NCBI GenBank assembly: GCA_002205965.3
Contig: NADL03000534.1
Location: 1,922,001 to 1,986,000 of the forward strand
DNA length: 64,000 bases
Origin: Kappaphycus alvarezii
Taxonomy: Eukaryota > Rhodophyta > Florideophyceae > Gigartinales > Solieriaceae
Direction of reading: 5' to 3'
How positions within the stretch are numbered: the first letter of the stretch is position 1; each line of letters starts with the position of its first letter. The translations under genes were made by a program, and so were the position numbers. The notes beneath the pieces are model-generated. The model did no database searches. It had not been told where the DNA came from and saw nothing but the letters and a program-made list of their open reading frames with translations. This document shows positions 35,794-44,816 of the stretch, piece after piece.

Positions 35794-35968
35794 GAGGTGA
35801 TCCCCGTAGCAAAATCAAAGTAAAGGTCTCCATTTCGTAGCAGTCGAGGACCTTAGGGCATTTCGTCCGTAGGCAGGACGTGTCTGGGCGAATAGAGGGA
35901 CTTGGAGTAACTGCCTTACTGTAACCAAACTTACACTGTAATGCTATGTACACCCCTTCCACAACAAT

Positions 35969-36104
35969 ACAGTACTGTACAGTACAGAAAGAGAAAGAAG
36001 TTTAATGCGTTCAGTATCTACTAGTGTTGTACTGTATGCCAAATGTAGCACTGTATAGGATGTAGCACAGTACTGTACTGTACTGTACAATACAGTGCTG
36101 TATT
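35969..36104. repeat. GTAC palindrome cluster upstream of the RAD51-paralogue gene
   Basis: Two blocks: ATACAGTACTGTACAGTACAG at about 35969-35988 and CAGTACTGTACTGTACTGTAC at about 36068-36088, with further single sites between and after. It lies 70-200 bp upstream of the RAD51-like coding region. Confidence 0.6.
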
Positions 36105-36179
36105 CAAATTCGTTGGCACGTAGACAAGACGGCAGGAAACCAGCTGCGCCATGCTAAGGGAAACTGCCATGCGCTCAGA

Positions 36180-37070
36180 TGCCGCCCTCCCCTCCCCCGT
36201 CGCTCTCCTCGCTCCCTCTGTCGCCCGCCATCCACCAAGCGCTCTCCTCTGCCGGATAACAACCCCGTCCCAACTGCTGTCGCTCTCGCCGCGCGCCCTG
36301 ACCGTCTAACCTCCCTTGAGCCCACTTCACAGACCCTTCTCCTCTCCCATCTTCATTCCGTTCTTTCCCCTCCCTTACTCCCACCTCCTTCCGTTTTGCC
36401 GCCGATTTCCCTTCCCTCGCCGCTCAACAAGATCCTCGGCAACCCTCCTCCTAGCCATTGTGTGGCCCAAATCGCAGGGGCCCCGTCCACTGCCAAACCC
36501 AGACAGCCTTCTCCCTTTGGCGCATCTTCTCCAACACAATCACCCGTGTATGGCTCGAGGCCACCAATTTATCTGCCATCCATCTTAAAATGGAGCAACT
36601 GCTCTTAAAGGGTGGAATTTCAATCTCCCGCCAATCCACTATGTTGCATAATCTCTCGTCCTTCCTACTTGCACCTATCCTAAAACCATCCAAGTGCTGA
36701 CCTCTCTTCGCGACGATTGCAAGTTGCTAGACACTTTATCCTACACTCATACCCCTGTCACAAACGCCATTGCCAATATGCGTCTGTTGGTCTTTGACTC
36801 AGTTGCCAACGTAATCTCGCCTTTGCTCGGTCTCAAACTAGAAGATGGATGGAGTGGTCACGTGGGCATGACCGAAATTGCTTCCTCGTTGCGATGGTTT
36901 GCAAACAAAGGGTTTGCGTGCTTGTCACTAATCGCGTTGTGAAAACAGACACGGTCACTCATGCCGCATTAGGGCGCCTGTGGGACACGCTTGTGGATGT
37001 AAATGTGCTTATGCAAAATGCGGGCGACAGCGTGCATGCACGTGTCGAATCAAAGATCGGTCGGGGGTGA
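36180..37070 (+). pseudogene. RAD51-paralogue (RAD51D-like) recombinase, interrupted frame
   Basis: RAD51 paralogues are ATPases that assist RAD51 filaments in homologous recombination. Visible parts: PLNKILGNPPPSHCVAQIAG (36430-36485; 'LD.LLGGG...G.V.EI.G'); a Walker A-like GAPSTAKT at about 36483-36507, where one A is missing inside the Lys-Thr codons; QVLTSLRDDCKLLDTL-like sequence near 36700; RLLVFDSVANVISPLLG (Walker B with Asp, 36781-36833); GHVGMTEIASSLRWFA; CVLVTNRVV (36918-36945); and AALGRLWDTLVDVNVLM, as in RAD51D 'ALGRxW', before a stop at 37068-37070. Frame changes at about 36508, 36691 and 36921 are each explained by one lost base. It is convergent with the ROK gene, 100 bp away. 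The start codon is uncertain. Confidence 0.7.
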
Positions 37071-37172
37071 GTGTCACGTCAAAGTCGACGATCGTGGAAT
37101 AGTTGACGTGTGAGTTGTTACGAGGCAAAGCAATCTGGATAACGGGCAGGAGAAAGAAACAAATTGTTTCCT

Positions 37173-38090
37173 TTATTTCAGACCGGCGACGGCTCGACGG
37201 GCAAGCTCGATGGCGCCGATGATGCCAATCTGGTTGCCATAGGTAGAAGGAACGATGTAAGAGTCGAGGTGACGCATTACGCGTCTGCTGCAATGTAGCC
37301 ATTGTTGAAAGTGGAAAAGTAAGAACGAATCTTTTCGAAGAGAACTTGGCGTTTCATGACACCCCCAGAAGGACGATGATTGCGGGGAGGCGATGTAAGT
37401 GATTGTGAGACAGAGTTGCGCGAGATAATAAGCTACATCGTCCCATACGGGGTGATCGTCGGAGACGTCGCAGAGTTGATGTGGATCAACTCCAGCGCGT
37501 TCGCACAGCACGCGCGGAGGCCATAGACTCGACGCATAAGGGTGCAGGTCACTCCAACCCGGATAAGTGTCGTTTTCTTTGCGTGCAGTGGAAATGTGTC
37601 CTCCTTCAGGATGAACGAGGCCGTGAACTGGGGCATGATTGACGACGAGACCGACTCCGACGCCTGTACCGACGGTAATGTAGGCGCAACTGTCGGCGGG
37701 TTTGTGATTGCCATATCTTAATTCGGCAAGGGCCGGGGCGTTGACATCTGTATCGAACCCAATTGGGACCGGGAATTCAGAAAAGGCGGCGAGAAGATTG
37801 AAGTTTTGCCAGCCGGGTTTGGGCGTAGTAGTGATATGACCGTAGGTTTGAGAATTTTGGTCGAGATCTATGGGCCCGAAGGAGGCGATTCCAAGGGAGA
37901 TGAAAGGGGCATGTTTGCGCAGAAAACGACAGATTTCGTTTGTAGTGGAATCGGGATCGGCAGTGGGGAGCTCTGTTTCGTCGACGATGGTTGTAGGATC
38001 ATCTAGATAAGCAACGGCGCACGGCAGGAAGTGCCACCGAGTTCGACGGCGGCGAGAAGGGATGATGGAGAAAGTCGAGGGGTTATGGGA
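37173..38090 (-). pseudogene. ROK-family fructokinase-like sugar kinase, interrupted frame
   Basis: ROK kinases phosphorylate free hexoses; the closest pattern is the fructokinase (ScrK/YdhR) branch, giving fructose-6-phosphate in the cytosol. Visible: LLAAVELGGTSC (phosphate loop, about 38025-38060, in a different frame), PFISLGIASFGPIDLD (37860-37905), FDTDVNAPALAELRYG (ROK D-x-N catalytic block), YITVGTGVGVG, and VHGLVHPEGGHI (H-x-E-G/M-G-H, 37600-37640). A cysteine-poor segment follows where a zinc knot is usual, then a tail with NQIGIIGAIELARRA. Size (about 300 residues) fits. Frameshifts lie near 38020, between 37340 and 37390, and near 37300. It is divergent from phosphomannomutase, whose product pathway starts from fructose-6-phosphate via mannose-6-phosphate. 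Confidence 0.75.
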
Positions 38091-38541
38091 TTGGAGGTGC
38101 GATACCGAACGTTGTAAAGATGAGATATAGTTGCTCCGGCTGCAAAGGCTGTCGCGAGACAAGCGCTTGTTTTAGTGAGGAGGAGGAGAATGGTGGAGCC
38201 ATAGGGGGGGGAGGAGAGAGCGAGATAAACGGGGCAAGTGGGAGGATGAGGAAGCAGTGAGCAGGGATGATGGCTATGCCGGGTACGACACTCGATGACG
38301 GACGTGGACGATGAAGAGGGGGGCAATAAGACAGATCTGGGCCGTTGTATTGCAGTGGCGCATGGTGTCGAGTATGACAGGTCTGATCTGGACGGCCACG
38401 CGTGTGAATTGGAGCGGGACAAGGTGACGAAAGTAGAATTTGATTGGATGATCCTCCATGTATGATATGAACTGTCGAGGTAAGTTTGTTGCATATACTG
38501 ACAGTGTAAGCTGGAAGGGCCGTGAGATTCGCGAATATTGT

Positions 38542-38555
38542 GGTACAGTACAGTT
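38542..38555. repeat. GTACAGTACAG site between the divergent ROK and PMM genes
   Basis: GGTACAGTACAGTT lies in the roughly 700-bp shared upstream region, about 250 bp before the PMM start codon. It is a smaller instance of the motif clusters seen elsewhere. Confidence 0.4.
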
Positions 38556-38804
38556 TTGACCCGAGATTGCGGGCATGCGTTGCTATTGATTTGGAGGAAT
38601 CCTGACGTGTGCGCTGTGTGCATCACTCCGCCAAAACAGGAACAAAAATTCGTAGCGTGCAACTGTCCTGCACAGGCAAAAAAGCATACATTTAAATCTC
38701 AAGGCTCGGCCTCGATTCATCGCTGCTGGCACTAGCCTCGCTGCGAACCTTCTCGAGCCTTTTTTGTTTTCAAGTTGTGGCTGCATTCCAATCGATCATA
38801 GGAA

Positions 38805-39731
38805 ATGGAGGCTGTTGATTCACGTAGTGATAAGGTAATTGCCCTGTTCGATGTCGATGGCACCCTTACTCTGCCGCGGTTGGTATGTTTGTCCCACCGC
38901 TTTTCCTTCGATATTTTGCACATGCGTTGGGGGATGTAAACTGTCGAAAGGATGTGGAATGTGCTTGACAAGGAATTCTGACATAATGCTGACATCACTG
39001 GTTTGTATTGCTTGCGTGGCGTGGTAATGGATTATGTATGATGATGGGTGCGTGACCTATGTAGAAAGCGACGAGCGAGATGATTGACTTTTTGAAGGAG
39101 TTGAGATCCAAGTGTTTATTGGGATGGTCGGCGGGTCGGACTTGAAAAACAGAAAGAGCAATTAGGTGAAGAGGTATTGTCCATGTTTGACTACACGTTT
39201 TCTGAAAATGGACTGGTCGCGTACAAGGGCCACGACCTTATTGCTGAGGCAAGCATCACCAAGCATTTAGGAGAGGAGCGATTACAGACATTGATTAATT
39301 TTGTTTACGCTACGTGGCCGACTTGGATATTCCGGTCAAGCGTGGCACTTTCATCGAGTTCCGAAAAGGCATGCTCAACGTGTCGCCGATTGGCAGGAAT
39401 TGCTCTCAGAAGGAGCGTTGTGAGTTTGAGGAGTTTGACAAGGAGGCCAAGATTCGGGAGCGATTTGTCGAACGCTTCAGAGAAGTTTGCGGACTATGGA
39501 TTGACTTATTCCATTGGAGGGCAGATTTCGTTTGATGTGTTCCCAACTGGATGGGATAAAACTTATGCACTGCAGTTTGTTGAGCAATTTCCGGAGATTC
39601 ATTTCTTCGGAGATAAGACGTATAAGGGCGGGAATGACTACGAGATTTACGAGTCAGAACGCACCGTCGGCCATTCAGTCAAGAATCCAGATGAGACGAT
39701 GGCCATTTGCAAGGAGCTGTTCTTGGCCTAA
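38805..39731 (+). pseudogene. PMM: Phosphomannomutase with one intron; exon 2 frame interrupted
   Basis: Eukaryotic HAD-type phosphomannomutase converts mannose-6-phosphate to mannose-1-phosphate for GDP-mannose, glycosylation and cell-wall polysaccharides. Exon 1 (38805-38882) ends LFDVDGTLTLPRL, with the D-x-D-G-T nucleophile motif. The intron is 38883-39064 (GTATGT...TATGTAG). Exon 2 continues KATSEMIDFLKELRS, then, across frame breaks at about 39110, 39155 and 39306, [45 protein letters not shown] and RFVERF. After another break at about 39480 come [20 protein letters not shown] and HFFGDKTYKGGNDYEIY (the cap and metal-binding G-G-N-D), ending at 39731. All key residues are present. The first three breaks are each explained by one missing base in A or T runs. 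Orthology is certain; functionality is not. Confidence 0.88.
38883..39064 (+). other. Intron in phosphomannomutase
   Basis: The GTATGT donor follows the codon for the Leu after DGTLTLPR, and the CTATGTAG acceptor precedes AAAGCGACG. Joining the exons restores the family sequence 'PR-x-K-x-T-x-E-M'. 182 bp, phase 0, with possible branch sites of the TGAC type before the acceptor. Confidence 0.85.
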
Positions 39732-39734
39732 CTT

Positions 39735-40140
39735 GACGCGTGTGTTTGGTGCGTATGGGGTGGTTCAAAGAGGAAACCTAGGCCGTTAACAATTTTTTGA
39801 TTCTTAGCGCCGGGTTGCGATTTTTCTTGTCATGTGGCTGAATTGTGCTGGAAGATGCAATGAGCACTGAGGGCTCAACGACGGAATACTAATTTTTGTT
39901 CAATGCAGATAGATGGCTGTCTGTTCTCCGTAAAGATCTGTGCGTGACTCGCTGACATTTTACCTTGTGTAACCATGTTTTGCAGAAGGCAGCGCTGTAG
40001 TAGATCGCGTCTCCAGCGCAAGCGAGGCGTTCGCTCTAGTTGCACTCGGCTCGGTTACGCATTGTACATTGCTGAGGCTTAGAACACTAAACTTTCCACT
40101 TTAATGTGGTGAACATTTATATGTCTCCTGACTTAAAGCC
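39735..40140. other. Intergenic, no recognised gene
   Basis: 3' flank of phosphomannomutase and the 3' flank of the minus-strand LINE, whose terminus lies somewhere here. No poly-A tract that marks the insertion was seen. Confidence 0.4.
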
Positions 40141-40142
40141 GC

Positions 40143-42649
40143 CTAAAGGGCTATGCTGGCAGTGTACACTCGAAATGACAGATGAGTGATGTTGTCACGG
40201 TAATATCTTGCCAGTGCATACTGTATTGCAGAAAAGTGAGGAATCTTGTTTGGTCGGAATTGAATTTGCGTCATAAGGGCCCTTCGGTGATGCAAATGGT
40301 AGGGAAATGCAATGTAGCGGCCGCTAGCGATGAGAAAATAGTACAATGATGGTGTCCCGTAATTGTAAGAGCTGGCTGGCGGTGAGAGCGTTGTTGCGGA
40401 GAGTTCCATGGTCCGAATAGCAGTTGTATGGGACGTTGTCGTTGACACTGGGTGATGTGGGAACCAGTGCAGAAACCAACGAAGGGCGAGGCGACGCGGG
40501 TGCCCCTTAGGATGGGGAGGTGAGTAAGGATGGAAGGATCCAATTCGAGTCGTGGCGGGTGCGTGGCGGGGTGAGAAGCGACGTTGGCGGCGGCATGAGG
40601 GGCTATTGCGGGTGTTCCAGACGAAGATGTAAAGGTGGGATGGGTGCGCCGGGGGTGGGGAGGTGAGGGTTTTGTGGAGTACCGACTTTGCTCCGTGCGT
40701 TCTGATGTAGTGTAACGTGCGGGCTGCCGTGGTCATCTGGTTGCCTTTGCCGCCTGGGTGGTAGCTTGTGGGTAGGAGAGGAAGTTTGAGGCCTGTCGTT
40801 GGAACAGACTGGTGAGATCCGTGATTTGGAAGATGGCTCGTAGGCGAGATAAGTGGGTGGTGTTGAAAGTACCTCTCGAGGGTAGATAGGATGCGAAGAG
40901 GTGCCGCTGGATGGAGAGGTCGGCGCGATGGAGGTCGTCGAGGTCGCGCAGCAGGATAGCTTCGTATAGGTACGTACTGCGCAAGAACGTGTGGAGGACG
41001 TGGCCAGGACGGCCTGGGGCCATGTCAGAGTGAGGGGCGTTGCGTGTAGGAGGGAACGGGTGCCTTGATACGATGTGCCCTGTTGATGGTCGCGTCGGGA
41101 TGTATCCCTAGGGGCTGATTGTCATCCCTAGGTAAGGGGCCTTGTCAGATAGAGGGATCGCCGTCGATTGTATTGTAAGTGGTAGTCGTGGGTGGGCCGG
41201 GTCTTGTGTGATCACTATGCACTTATTGGGTGCCCAGTTCATGCGTCTGGCGGATGCCCAGCGTTGACATTCGTCGAGGAGAGTCTGGAGGAGGGAAGGG
41301 TCGTGGGAGTGGAGGAGGACGTCGTCTGCGAATAGTTTGCATGGAGAAGGGAGCAAGAAGGGGGTCCTGATGGCCGTCAGGGCTTCGGGAAGGCCATTGA
41401 TGAAGGCATTGAAAAGGATTTGGGGAGAGGGGGGGACTTTGGGTGAGGCCGAGGCGGATAACCGTTGTTGTAGGGGTGCTAGCTTCTTGTCCGGACCGTG
41501 AAGGGGAGGATGCATGCTCTTATCATGGCTGTTTGTGTGGGGAAACGTCCGCAGTGCTGTAGGAGCAGTTGGCGGTTGACCCTGTCATAGGCCTTGAGCA
41601 TATCCAGGGCGGCGAGCCAGCGATCCCCTTATCGTATGGCTGCTTCCGTGGCTATGAGGGCGTGGAGGGGGCCTATTCTTCTTTGGAGCCAAATTGCGTT
41701 GGTTGGAGGTCTCTGAGGTCGGCTAGGAGGGAGGCGAGACCCCTTCGATGGCTTTCCGGCAGTGAGACAAGAGGCAAAGTGGGCGGTAATTCGCTGGAGT
41801 ATGTTGGTCCCCACGTTTGTGTACCGGGATAGGATGCCTGTGGCCCAGTTATGGGGGTGGTGGTGAGTTCGGCTGATTGTCGTCCACCATGTGTACAGCA
41901 GAGTGGCGAAGAGGACGGGCTCTGTCTTCATCATCTCGATGCGTGCCCCGTCATTACCCACGCTTTTCCGCGTGACGCGGAGCAAATGTAGTTGAGGATA
42001 TGCTGTTTAAGCGCTGGAGGGGAGTGAAGCTCTGTATTTGTATCGGGGGTTGTTCTATAGGCGGTGCCCATGTAGATGGTGAAGTCCCGTGGGGAGAGCT
42101 GACGTCCGTTGCGTAGCTGGTCCGCTTTCCTTCTGGAGGTCTGCCGTAGATCACTTGCTATTGCCTTGGTAAATTGGTCGTTGGGCAGGTCAGTGAGGCG
42201 GAGCAAGGTTCGCTTTTGAAACCATCGTTTCTCCCTTCGGACTTGTTGTCGGACGACGGCCTGCAGTCGTTTAACTCGAGGTAATCCGCATATATTCCAG
42301 TACGTTTTGCTTTCTTGTATGCCTTGTTGCGCTTAGCCGCTAGCGCATCCAGTGAGTAGGTCCAAACGGTTTGAAACGGAGGGGTCGGCGATTTGCGATC
42401 TCTTGCCATGGGTCGGTGATGGCGCGTGTGACACGGTGGTGTATGGCAGGGGCGTTCATCGCAGTGCAGTTGGAGAGCGCGTCTATGAGTGGTGGCAGGG
42501 GGGTTTGATAGGTTACCACTGCTTCCTGCTAGTTGGTCGGAGTGGAAAGCATTGACTTCGTTATCCTCCTGTGGGTCGCCTTGGTGTTGGTCAGGAGGGT
42601 GTGGGTGGAGGTGACTATGACAGGGAGGTGATCTGAGCAGCTGGTCCAA
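40143..42649 (-). pseudogene. LINE family C: reverse transcriptase and C-terminal region
   Basis: Read downward: SDHLPVIVTST near 42615 ends the endonuclease. A linker follows (VWTYSLDALAAKRNKAYKKA, about 42320), then RT fragments (about 41570-42000) and GVPQGSP-like residues with PQILFNAFINGLPEALTAI (motif B, about 41380-41430). CKLFADDVLLHSHDPSLLQT is the catalytic motif C, F-A-D-D (41285-41345), and KAPYLGMTISP follows ('YLG' of the palm end, stop about 41108). Further frames run to about 40143 and include VWNTRNSPSC. Compared with families A and B, this RT belongs to an APE-type LINE (Jockey/CR1/Tx1-like group). Motif C is intact, but several frameshifts disrupt the ORF. Confidence 0.75.
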
Positions 42650-43275
42650 CTGTCTGAGAGGGCAGCGCAGTGCAGGTGTTCGGAGGAAATAAAGATATCT
42701 GGGTTGCTTGAGCCTAGTGCCCCTCGTGGTGGAATGAGGGTTGGGTAGACGTGAATATCTTAAATCGTGTATCCTGGACTGCTCTCACACGCGTACGTCC
42801 CCTTGGGTTGGCTATTGTGTCCCGGAGAGGGGATCGCGCGTTCAGATCTCCTGCTAGGATTGCATGCGGTGGGGAATGGCGGATGAAGTCGTTGAGTAAT
42901 ACGCGAAACGATTGAGCTGAGAATTTCGGGCTGACGTAAGCTCCGGAGACATGGGTGGATGGGTCCAATTTAAGTGTGAGCATTTGTAGGATTGAATTGA
43001 TAGGTGGATGGAAGTTGTTATAGACATGGTGAATGGTAGTATTGAGTCCGGGCCTAACGGCGATTGCAACGCCGCCGCGAGTGGGGGCGTTGATGGTGGT
43101 GGCGGGTGGGGGATCTGTGAGACGGTTGCCTGGGGCCAGACACGGCACAATAGTGGCGCTGCGTCGGTACGGATCTCCATGACGATGAGGACGTCTGGGT
43201 TGGCGGTGGGGAGAAGTGTGTGGATTGCTGGTAAGGAGGTTGCGAGGCCACAGGTATTCCATTGAGCTACCCTAA
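42650..43275 (-). pseudogene. LINE family C: APE-type endonuclease domain
   Basis: The second ORF of the LINE begins with RVAQWNTCGLATSLPAIHTL (start about 43275), the first catalytic block of LINE endonucleases (usual form 'QWN..GL'). DVLIVMEIRTDAAPLL holds the Glu of the second block. Then come YVSPKFSAQSFRVLLNDF and ILAGDLNARSPL (G-D-L/F-N-A, 42820-42855), STQPSFHHEGH, and finally S-D-H-L-P-V at about 42620. All catalytic blocks of the apurinic-endonuclease fold can be found. It nicks target DNA to prime reverse transcription. Frame changes occur near 43010 and 42750. Confidence 0.75.
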
Positions 43276-43548
43276 TTTGTCATTCTGGGGCCAACGAGTT
43301 CATTGAGGGGGGCGTCTGGGTTGGGGGGCATGGCGGTGTCGGGATTGGTGTTCTGTGGGGGGTCTTGGTGTCTCTTCTTGTGCGGGAGTGGATACTCCGG
43401 TGATCGCGTGGTTGGGTGTTAGGCGAGGATGTTTGACGGGAGATGCTTGTTGTGTTGGGCTCTGTGGGCGGGGGGCACTGGGGAGGCATTGGTATCTCTC
43501 CGGTGCATTCTTGAGTACTGGATGTTAAAGGGCGCTTCCAATTTCGTG
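43255..43548 (-). repeat. Inverted repeat arm 1 (LINE family C ORF1/ORF2 junction)
   Basis: About 290 bp in the LINE's own orientation, from GGAAT at 43255 to CACGAAATTGG at about 43548. It matches arm 2 at 44168-44454 in reverse orientation with roughly 8-10 % differences by eye. Confidence 0.8.
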
Positions 43549-44055
43549 AGTAGCATGCGGAAGTGATGTTGAGTGCTGACGTTTGTACAACGCTCTGCAC
43601 TGCGGTTCCATGAAGCTCTGACGGCGGGCAGGTGGTGCATGAGAGCAATGTCCCTGTCGCGGCCTTCGCTGTTGCCGTGGGGGGAGGAACAACGGGTCGT
43701 ATGGTGGAGGAAGGCGACGGATGTTGGCGCTGGCCATATTTTGGAGGAGGACCGGGAGTACTTCATGGTCACAAACAATCTGAGCTATGTCGGTGTGTGG
43801 GCCCCCATGTTGGGAATAATTCCGGAGGAGACGAGGGTCGTTTCCGAGAACGGAGTTGCGAAGTGCCTCCTTCAGGGTGGAGATGCAGTCTCGCTTCGAA
43901 ATCCAGAAATAGGCCGGAGACATTGTCGTCGGTGGCGTCGTGGCTGGACGCTTGTTGAGGTCGTTGCTGAGATCGGTCCACACTACGTGGGCGCGGTTCC
44001 TGGGCCATGGTGGGGTTGTGGGGTAGTGTGGGTAATCCGTCTCTGGGTTTGGCAT
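43280..44055 (-). pseudogene. LINE family C: ORF1-like region
   Basis: Frames 43525-44055 (176 codons) and 43280-43648 form a Pro/Thr/Ser-rich, basic protein region upstream of the endonuclease, where ORF1 (an RNA-binding chaperone) is expected. Visible: ISTLKEALRNSVLGNDPRLL and LPVLLQNMASANIRRLPPPY. A C-terminal Pro-rich end reads MPPQCPPPTEPNTTSIS and RQTSSPNTQPRDH. No zinc knuckle is apparent. The C-terminal end is repeated in inverted orientation at 44168-44454. Confidence 0.5.
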
Positions 44056-44167
44056 GGCGTCGGTGAGGTTTGGTGTGGGGGGTTTTGAACGTCAGCTGCT
44101 GCCGGCTTGAGAGGGGCTATGGACGCTGTGATGTGGGACGTTAACCCTTCTTGGGAGGCCTAAATCA

Positions 44168-44454
44168 CGAACTGGAAGCGGCCTCTAACATCCAGTACTC
44201 AAGAATGCACCGGAGAGATACCAATGCCTCCCCAGTGCCCCCCGCCCACAGAGCCCAACACAACAAGCATCTCCCGTCAAACATCCTCGCCTAACACCCA
44301 ACCACGCGATCACGGAGCAACCACTCCCGCACAAGAAGAGACACCAAGACCCCCCTCAGAACAGCGATCCGACACCGCTGTGCCCTCCAACCCAGACGCC
44401 CCCCTCAATGGACTCATTGGCCCCAGAATGACAAATTAGGGTAACTTAATGGAA
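44168..44454 (+). repeat. Inverted repeat arm 2 at the LINE 5' end
   Basis: The plus-strand frame (MPPQCPPPTEPNTTSIS onward) equals the minus-strand ORF1 end of the LINE. It ends with the same ...CCAGAATGACAAATTAGG junction and GGAAT. The arms flank a spacer of about 620 bp. Divergence between them means they are not a recent duplication or a simple assembly foldback. Confidence 0.8.
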
Positions 44455-44475
44455 TTGGTGGTTACAGTAATTCTT

Positions 44476-44540
44476 GAGTACGTACAGTATGCCGTGCCGA
44501 GAGCATGGGCCAGAATACTGTACACCGTAGTACAGTTCTG
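44476..44540. repeat. GTAC palindrome cluster upstream of the Rab-GAP gene
   Basis: GAGTACGTACAGTATGCC, AATACTGTACACC and TAGTACAGTTCTGG within about 60 bp, 280-340 bp upstream of the TBC start codon. Confidence 0.5.
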
Positions 44541-44816
44541 GCAAGTCATAATTAAGAAATTCCTCTTGCTCCCCATAATTAATTCATTTCGTACAGCTTT
44601 GGTAAGTAATAAAAGAAATGTGGACTTCCTACGAAACACTTTACAGCACTTTACATCTCCACTTATTGCGCAGTAAGAACTGTTAATACTGAATTGCTTC
44701 CTCCAGCACCTTCCTGACGCTGTCCCACAGTTTGGATCATCCCTTCGATTGCTCCGCCTCAAAACGCCAACTCCGCCAAGCCAGACCCGTCGAAGCAGAT
44801 CTCGACTCCATTCTCG

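Noticed and set aside
43573..44088. 171-codon plus-strand ORF over the LINE ORF1 region
   Set aside because: Gly/Trp/Arg/Val-rich shadow of the Pro/Thr-rich minus-strand ORF1; no domain.
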